Below are positions 57,247 to 64,000 of a stretch of DNA of 64,000 nt, piece by piece. The stretch lies in assembly GCA_008973525.1 (NCBI GenBank), contig WACJ01000097.1, forward strand, positions 496,001-560,000. Direction: 5' to 3'. The stretch comes from Stenopsyche tienmushanensis. Lineage: Eukaryota; Arthropoda; Insecta; Trichoptera; Stenopsychidae. Under the pieces are notes generated by a model, which saw only the letters and a list, made by a program, of their open reading frames with translations, was not told the origin of the DNA and did not search any database. Position 1 is the first letter of the stretch, and each line of letters begins with the position of its first letter. Position numbers and translations under genes: made by a program.

Positions 57247-57877
57247 CACTCTGGTCTGTTTTTATGCGGATCTTTTTTATGCGATTTTGAAGTTATGCGT
57301 TTTTCAAAAATAATGGAACCTATCCCTCATTTTTATATAGAGAACAAAGCTTTTTTATGCGAATGCGCATAAAAAAATATAAAAGTCATCCACATTTAGA
57401 ACATCCAAAAAGGTTTCTTCAACCCTCTGAGCATCATTTCCACTTTTAAAAAGTATTATATTAAGAAACTAGAGAATGAGTCATTAACTGTGCCTAAAGT
57501 TTGGAAAATGTTTTCAATTTTGGATTGTTTAAATAATGTTTCAAGTGCAGTATATCAGATTACTCCACACACTTTAAATTCTTGTTGGAAAGCAGTTTCA
57601 GCAGAGTAGATACTCCCTTGAATAATATTATTGGTTTGATGTTATATGCCAGCTAAGAAACAGAAGACGATATTGAAGTGGAACAAAAATCCTACCCCCA
57701 AAGTTTTTTTATGCGATTTTTGCTAAATTTTATCACATTTATTTGAAGTTATGCGGTTTTTAAAAATAACGGAACCTATCCCTAAGTTTTCTATGTAGTT
57801 CAAGTCTTTTTTTATGCGGATTTTTTATATGCGACTCCCCGTGGAACGTATCTATCGCATAAAAACAGACCCAAGTG
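57247..57877 (+). mobile_element. Pogo/Tigger-like element, family B, copy 2
   Basis: The left end CACTCTGGTCTGTTTTTATG follows TA (57245-57246). The right end (reverse complement CACTTGGGTCTGTTTTTATG) is followed by TA. It is 631 bp and head-to-tail with copy 1. Leader, transposase C-terminus and right-end GAAGTTATGCGG block are in the expected order. Confidence 0.8.
57448..57697 (+). pseudogene. Tigger-like transposase C-terminal remnant
   Basis: The frame reads ESLTVPKVWKMFSILDCLNN, then VSSAVYQITPHTLNSCWK and AVSAE. This is the W-F-ILD-I-N, W--V-P-TLN-CWKK-WPE pattern at the end of the pogo/Tigger DDE_1 domain. A stop follows, then the KKQKTILKW block shared with copy 1 in another frame. 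Everything upstream of the domain is deleted. Confidence 0.7.
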
Positions 57878-57879
57878 TA

Positions 57880-58960
57880 TCTTCTAAAGGCGAAACATTG
57901 TTTCGGTATCATCACTAATTTTCTCCTGAATTATTCTTTGCTGATCCACAGATTGAAGAACAGTCGTTGATGCTATCGCCTATGAGCACCATTTCTCAAG
58001 AGTGAAATTTATCAGCAGACGTTGATAATGTAAACATGGTAATTATTTAAATAACGCCACTTCATATTTGCATGCATATCTCACATCGTCGAGATGCGTT
58101 TCTAATTCGGCATATTATTCAAATGTCGATCGAATAATTTGCGTAACACATCTGACACCGTCGGAGGTTACGTCCGCATTTCCATGCAGATCCGTTCATT
58201 TTTCCCCATAATAATGACAATTTCCGTTGGTCAATATTTAAATGAGCGGTTCCAAAATATTTTTTCGGATTTGAATCACAATGGTACGACATGAAAATGT
58301 AGTCGCTTATTATTCATGAGCGTCCTTAAAGATTTAGACAATCGATACTGCGGCGAATAATTTAGGAGGATCGCTTTATGATCTAAAAATGGTAATCGAC
58401 GCATAAAGCCAATGGGTGATATTTTTGGCAGCCACACAATAATGTAATTGAATTTTTACAATATCGATTTATCTGAGAATGGACGTGGATTTAAAGCGAA
58501 TTCGAAAGTGGGTCACATTGCCCGATGGGGATTTTTAAAAATGGAATTAAGCCTGTATAGGCTTTTAATCCTTCTATATTGAAGGTGGATGTTAAATTGG
58601 ACGCAAAGAACTGTAAGGTGTTACGAGGGCGATCAAACTGTCAACCTGACCTGCCTTGGATGAAGATTGATTATGTAGTCCGCTAAACAGTCAACTTTAA
58701 GGCTTTGAAGAATTAATGATCTTGAACTTTGCACAACACCAATATTTTTAGATTCGATTTTAGGAACAGTTTGTCACTTTTGAATCTTTCTCAAAGGCGC
58801 GCCATTGAAAAGCCATTTGAATTGAAAAGCATTTCATATTGATTCATTCAATACATCTAATTTATTATACAACATTCCCACGGAAATATATTTTATTTTT
58901 ATTTTCATTAACATATTATGTACGGGAAGCATATTTTTATGAAGTACGCTGCCTTTTAAA
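57880..58960. other. Noncoding tract
   Basis: It is unique with no supported gene. 58050-58560 is less AT-rich with several ATTA sites. Confidence 0.4.
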
Positions 58961-58966
58961 CAATTA

Positions 58967-59050
58967 GTTAACCAACCCTCCTATAGCGGCATATTTTACG
59001 CAAGCAAAGTAAAGTCAATCGCGCGCCTTAGTTCCTTGCGTTGGCAAACT
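58967..59050. repeat. Family P end fragment
   Basis: AACCAACCCTCCTATAGCGG matches the P terminal repeat. The rest is diverged. Confidence 0.45.
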
Positions 59051-59156
59051 AAACGAAGAAGAGAGCGATTTTAAGTCATATCGAAAATAGTAATCATACA
59101 GCGATGACATGCGATACCAAAAATGTTATTTTTTGATTATTGTTTTCCTCTATTAG

Positions 59157-59336
59157 TATTAACTTTTTTTATGCGATTTTGGATATATTTTTTATAGCTG
59201 TTTCAAAGTTATGCGGTTTTTAAAATCCATGGAACGCATCTTCACTTTTTCTATGTAACCGTAGCTTTTTTTGTGCGATTTATTTTTGTTCGATTTTCCG
59301 TGGAACGCATATACCGCACAAAAAAAGGTTTAAATG
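59157..59336 (+). mobile_element. Family B pogo-like MITE
   Basis: AAGTTATGCGGTTTTTAAAA, TTTTTGTGCGATTTATTTTT and the right end (reverse complement CATTTAAACCTTTTTTTGTG) followed by TA match the 5535-5807 subfamily. The left end is less clear. Confidence 0.6.
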
Positions 59337-59474
59337 TACTGTTTTTTAAAAATTTGAAACACTCAAAGATGTTCATAGCAAAGTAGTAATAGTCAGCAGA
59401 TTGTTTCTAGAAGTTTAAATCGGGCCATAGAACAATGCACTATAATTATCTCAAAGTATATAATTTATGAATGA

Positions 59475-59960
59475 ATAGGATGGGTGTTATAGGGTAGGAT
59501 ACCCATCCTACCCTATAACACCGAACCTATCGGTGAAGTACCCACTTCACCGAACATAATAAAAACAAACGACGGGATACGTGTCTAGTCATTTCGAAAA
59601 AGAATCTCCAATTCAAACCCCTACGTCTAGATTGATTATAAAAAAGGTAATTTTGTGCATATGGTGGGATATGCGGGGAATAATTCATTATGAATTTATA
59701 AAACCTGTAGAAATCATAACTATACAAGATCCTCCATTTTTTCAGGTTCATGCAACCAAAGTGGAAATACATTTAAATCGTTTTTTGTTTCTAAACCGAA
59801 AACTTTTCACTAAAAAGGGATCGAAGGATTGCCAAAGCGATGGGAAGATGTATTGAATAATTAAAGGAATTCTGCTTTATAATGTTCTATATAAAATATT
59901 TGTTTTTAATCAATTTGAACTATATATACTAAATACGCGAATACTTTTCAATACCTCTAA
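59475..59960 (+). mobile_element. Mariner deletion derivative with right end and two hairpins
   Basis: The left part GAATAGGATGGGTGTTATAG is shared with 3607. After the hairpins at 59483-59553, AACATAATAAAAACAAACGA resumes the alignment. Transposase traces are LCIWWDMRGIIHYEF and a KGSKDCQSDGKMY tail. The right end (reverse complement TTAGAGGTATTGAAAAGTAT) stops at 59960 before TA. The 91-codon frame at 59581-59856 is mariner-derived and dead. Confidence 0.75.
59483..59553. repeat. Two adjacent perfect hairpins
   Basis: Stem 1 has 18-bp arms (59483-59500 and 59505-59522). Stem 2 has 10-bp arms (59530-59539 and 59544-59553). Both have the same 4-base loop, ACCC. Confidence 0.95.
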
Positions 59961-59964
59961 TATA

Positions 59965-61945
59965 ATACAAAAATTACATACTAATAAGCTGTTTATTTAT
60001 ACAAACAATGTATTAAATCTTATGCATCGCATGAATCCAAATTTATCAGTTTGGTTTCCATGGAAACGCTTGTTTAATATCGAATGATTAATAGCTTCCG
60101 ATATATAAGCGAGTTTCACTCCCAAATGTTATCAATACCGGCTAAAGTTTAAAAGTTCAACTTCCTCGTATCTGCAAGGCTACAAACATTTGGAAATAAC
60201 GTCTTTTGAAACTTCGACATATTGACTAACCCATTTGGCATTGGATTCGGAATAAGTTTACAGTTTATTGCATAGAATAACTTGCTCGAGTGCAGGTATA
60301 AATGCACCCAGATTACGAATGTCCACCTGAATTGCAACAATGCCTATTAAATACGCCAGGTACTGGTCATTACAACGGCAGAATTCGTGTCCAAGAAACC
60401 CAGTCCTGGTCAGAGCGGCCTCGGGCGAGCCGAGTTCTAAAATACACGTCATCGGTGCTCTCACCAAACTTTGAATGCGATTTCGCAGCTTTTATCCGTT
60501 AGGAAATACTCGTCCACGATCAGAAAAAAAATGAAAGTGACCTACGCCGGTTTCTATCCGCACAAAAAAATGCATGTATCGATTCCTTGGATTGGCACAT
60601 ACGGCCAACGCGATTAAAACACGATTTTGAACCGTCTTTATAAAGACGAATTCGATCGAAATCCGCATGGTTTTTGAATATTTTCTTAACAAAATCGTCA
60701 TATAAGGAACATTTGGTCGAGAAAATGGTATCGTTTGTATAGAGCGATTAAATATAGCCACGGCATAGCAACTCTCCCACGTTGAAAATTGAACTTGCAC
60801 ATATTTGACTCGGTTAGTTGGACACTCCGCAACCGTGACCGGTTATTCAATGTAAAAATTACAAGAAGACACTGCATTTGATATAAGAAGCATCCAATAA
60901 TACTATCATCCATTCCAGGAATTAAAACAAGACTATGCGTCAGTCATCGTGGGCATAGTAACAGACTGCAAATGCCCGATGCAAGTTGAACCTTTCCTTT
61001 TGCTTGTCTGCGCACCCAGACAAAGGAATTCACAGACAAACATTTGCTGCGATAAAATACATTTTTATATTCTATTGCTCAAGGGAATTGATCATACAAT
61101 ACTCGTAGTATACTAAAAATCACATTTGCCATCTGTTTTACAGTTTTTGGATTATCATATGGTAGAAATTCTTCGTTTTTCGTAGTAAAAAACGAAGAAA
61201 AACGGAGTTTTTTTTTGTATTCCAAATTCGTATTTTTTTAAATCTAAAAACACAGATGTTATGTCTATTGATGAGTTCGACAACGAATTTAATCGAGTTT
61301 CAATCTCTTTAATTGTTGACAATATAAATCTGAAGTAATTTAGCAGCAATTCAATTGTTATTGCTTGAAATATCTAGATTTATCTCCACCAAATCGCATA
61401 GAACGCAATTATCGAATGTGTTAGGCTTCCCACGGCTGATTCAAACCGCAACGAAACACTCTTCATGCATTTTTCTGCGAAATTGTTCGCGTCCAGACGG
61501 AAAAACCCGTCAAAACAAACTGAACAAAGACTGTTTCAAAGCGCATAGCAAAAAAATATTAAAAACTTATTTGATAGAGCTTTTTTTAAATTAAATTGTA
61601 AAAATGGCACGTATTTTTGGCACTATCGATATAAACGCCAATGTTTTGGAAATGATAAAATACTGTTTTCGTTCAACTTACATGGTATCTGCTTTTTGTT
61701 ATTTAGCTATTTTTGCTTATTAATGTTCAGCGAAAATAAAATCACAGGGTTACCGTGCAAGCCTGACAGTTTACTTTTGAAGGAGTAGATTTTGCAAAGG
61801 AGTGATGATACTCGGCTAATGACGCCACTCCAGAACAGTCAATGGGGAATAACAAAATTTTTCAACGATAAGAATGATACTTTAACTATCAAAACAAACG
61901 CCTGCTCTCAAGACAACACGAGTGAAAATTGTAATTTCTGTAAAA
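59965..61945. other. Noncoding tract
   Basis: 60280-60920 is less AT-rich, with overlapping frames on both strands (60492-60800 minus is 102 codons). None shows a domain I know. A perfect hairpin lies at 61169-61199. Confidence 0.35.
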
Positions 61946-61949
61946 AAAA

Positions 61950-62160
61950 TCCTATAGCGTTTACGGAAGTCTTTTTATATAGCGGTCCCTTCTATAACGT
62001 ACATTTTACAAAACGGCATATTTTAAAAATCCCTAAACGTTTTTGATGAATCGCCAGCGCTGTGGTGCCGAACAACATTCTAGCCAACCTCAAAATTTTG
62101 CATAGTTTTTTTTCTTTCTGTAATGTGGTTCCTATTTCGTCGCTGTAGAAATATTGACAA
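61950..62160. repeat. Diverged family P element
   Basis: CCTATAGCGTTTACGGAAGT, GCGGTCCCTTCTATAACGTA and, distally, GTGGTTCCTATTTCGTCGCT, then GTAGAAATATTGAC, follow the family P order seen at 52456. Confidence 0.5.
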
Positions 62161-62164
62161 GATG

Positions 62165-63235
62165 ATTTATATAGCCAACAGACAATTACAAATCACCATT
62201 TGAAAGCTTTTAATTTCGTTAGTGCATTGCCACATTAAAAGGATCGATCGATACATAATATATGACTTGATAATGTGATGAAACACAAACATTATTAGTG
62301 TACACAATTGCAATCTTCATAGAAAACAAAAGCTCTCCAATTGTATCAATAATCTATCTATCCAAGTAGAAAATAATCAATTTATTTGAATACTTGTTGT
62401 ACTTTTATTATTTGGCAGGCCCCATTGGAAAAACATTCTTCATCATTCAAAAGAGCCTCCATCTCTGGATTTTTTTGAAATAACAAGTGGGAGGATTTAT
62501 ACGATTCTCTTTGATGGCTTTTCGCAAAGCAATAATTGTGTGGACATAAGCTTTTCCCGATATGAAAATATTATATCATATCGGGAAAAAATATTTGATA
62601 GAATGTCCTTTTAAAAAAAATCCATTCGAGATGAATCTTGCATTTATACACTGGTCAAATGTATTCCCACGTGGTAAATATTTATTTTTTACTATGATTT
62701 ACGTCGTCCAAAGCTTTAAGCTTTCCCCACACGCATTTCCTCGCTCATGCATTTTCACACGTTCGTGTCCACGTGGAGTATAAAATAATCCATTGCGTTA
62801 ACCACGACAATGAAAACCACGAGATCAAAGCGATTAATGTTAACGTAATAAGGCTGCCATTCGAACACGTGACGTAAATTTAAGGTTTTATAGTAATCAC
62901 ACAAAGCGATACGACTCGGTCACGAAACTCGCATGAATGTCGCTGGAAATGCGACCGAAGCCTTATAAAGTAGCTGCGTTTTGATTTAATGTGACGTCAG
63001 TACGATAATGATTGGTTAGAATGTGCAGCATGATCGAATATGTGATCTTATCATGGGATCATAGCGATGATCGCATTATTGATCATCGATGATGCCCGGA
63101 TAATTGATGGTTGAAAATTGAGAATAAATCCTAAAATACCTAATCGAATCCATGCCAAACAATCGAAGAACTATCGAAAAGACTTTGATTCCATTGGGAT
63201 CATTTAAAATTCATCAGCATCATAACATATTTGTT
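62165..63235. other. Unique noncoding block with CRE and E-box
   Basis: No gene or repeat family was recognised. CACGTG followed by ACGTAA lies at 62866-62877, TATAAAG at 62964-62970, and a perfect CRE palindrome TGACGTCA at 62992-62999. A perfect 14-bp hairpin is at 62552-62589. It may be regulatory. Confidence 0.35.
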
Positions 63236-63237
63236 AC

Positions 63238-63375
63238 CTAAAATGCCGGGAAAAAGCCCTATAAGAGGATAGAGTGGCCACAAGGACTGTGTGCCCAAAC
63301 GGTCCGCCTTTCGGACCGCTGACAAGACGAATGAGTGCCTCGCGATTGGACGTAATATCCGAACATGTCCATAGA
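63238..63375 (+). repeat. Repeat C copy
   Basis: AGAGGATAGAGTGGCCACAA, ACGGTCCGCCTTTCGGACCG and GAGTGCCTCGCGATTGGACG match the core. Confidence 0.65.
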
Positions 63376-63379
63376 ACAT

Positions 63380-64000
63380 GGTCTGCGTCAAAATCAAGAA
63401 AAAAAATGCTACAATTTTTGGCGCATTTAACTAAAAAGAAAGTGTTGTTTAATCAAAACAATCGATAAGATGGCCGAAATTAATGAGTTCGAATTGATTT
63501 CTCATCATTTTTATGTCCATTAAAGGATAGTCTCTTTAATGGACATACAGAAACGTTCCAAGATCTTATTGATTAGAGCAAATGATCGGCCTTGGTCTTC
63601 GAAGAAAACAACGCATTTTTGAAGAAAACAGGCTGGACCTTGGCACACGATAATAAATGACAAGTTCAACTTCTGACGATGAAAACTGTGACACCGCTCG
63701 GCGATAGATATTCATCTTCATCACCAAAAAAGACATCATACATTTCGAACGCCTAAAATATATTAGTCGCCCTTTTCCGATCGAAAATCCTTCGATTTGG
63801 CCACTCGACAAATTAATATTTGCGACGTACACACGACAGATTTGCATACATAAATCGATCCGACGTTTGGGAATGTCGGATTTGGACGCAAAAAAAAATA
63901 CAACTGACAAACAAACGGAATATTCGTCCATCGGCCTCAAAAAATAGCAGCTTTGGGCTCCATTCTTGATAATTCCATGCGAGATATCCGCTATCTAACT
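63380..64000. other. Noncoding tract with an unassigned minus-strand frame
   Basis: A perfect 14-bp hairpin is at 63512-63547. A 124-codon frame on the minus strand (63940 to 63566) starts MRPMDEYSVC and has no domain I recognise. The local sequence is less AT-rich, so it may be accidental. Confidence 0.3.

Noticed and set aside
60258..60800. Two adjacent minus-strand frames (69 and 102 codons)
   Set aside because: They lie in different frames, without a recognised domain or convincing splice sites between them.
63566..63940. 124-codon minus-strand frame as a gene
   Set aside because: There is no recognisable domain, splice signal or context. A frame of this length can arise by chance in a locally less AT-rich stretch.
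1..64000. CRISPR array, rRNA, operon or phage-like gene cluster
   Set aside because: I saw no regularly spaced identical repeats, conserved rRNA sequence or runs of co-directional genes. The repeats present are dispersed transposon copies.

Overview
This is a stretch of eukaryotic nuclear DNA, most likely from an insect. It is AT-rich and has no long open reading frames. The only convincing coding pieces are short exons bounded by splice-like signals. It is crowded with decayed Tc1/mariner, pogo/Tigger, IS630-like and TTAA-flanked (piggyBac-like) elements of the kind common in arthropod genomes. I saw no bacterial operon structure, rRNA, tRNA or CRISPR array. The species cannot be named from this window.

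Coding content is very low. The best gene is on the minus strand. A first coding exon at 19018-19169 has an upstream in-frame stop and a good ATG context. An internal exon at 6608-6777 has a strong acceptor and donor and encodes a long hydrophobic segment. The two are phase-compatible, which suggests one membrane-protein gene with a first coding intron of about 12.2 kb. I do not recognise the family, and later exons must lie below 6608 or outside the window. A third, weaker exon candidate (44792-44897, plus strand) is unrelated as far as can be seen.

Layout. 1-6.5 kb: miniature elements, three mariner remnants (one, 2303-3017, with both ends and TA target site) and a CpG-rich unique block. 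6.6-19.2 kb: the putative gene and its repeat-filled intron. 19.2-22.7 kb: a composite of two mariner remnants with a LINE fragment between them. 22.7-30.1 kb: mostly very AT-rich noncoding DNA with TTAA-flanked elements and a 27-bp perfect hairpin. 30.1-37.8 kb: a mariner 5' piece, then mainly unique, partly CpG-rich sequence that may be regulatory. 37.8-43.8 kb: two IS630-like remnants, an LTR fragment and a cluster of mariner pieces. 43.8-56 kb: mixed repeats, an LTR next to a primer-binding-site-like sequence (50.8-51.2 kb) and an AT/T-rich low-complexity tract inside an IS630-like remnant. 56.3-57.9 kb: two head-to-tail pogo/Tigger-like elements, the first carrying a nested insertion. 58-64 kb: more fragments, several perfect hairpins, and unique sequence with a CRE and an E-box.

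Nothing here looks like an undescribed multi-gene system. The most interesting signals are the phase-matched membrane-protein exons, several repeat families that I cannot assign to a class, and many recent-looking perfect hairpins. Two of those hairpins can be compared with sister repeat copies and look like local template-switch events. All transposase genes seen are broken. Repeat boundaries were found by eye, so most are good only to roughly 10-30 bases unless a terminal repeat and target site are described.
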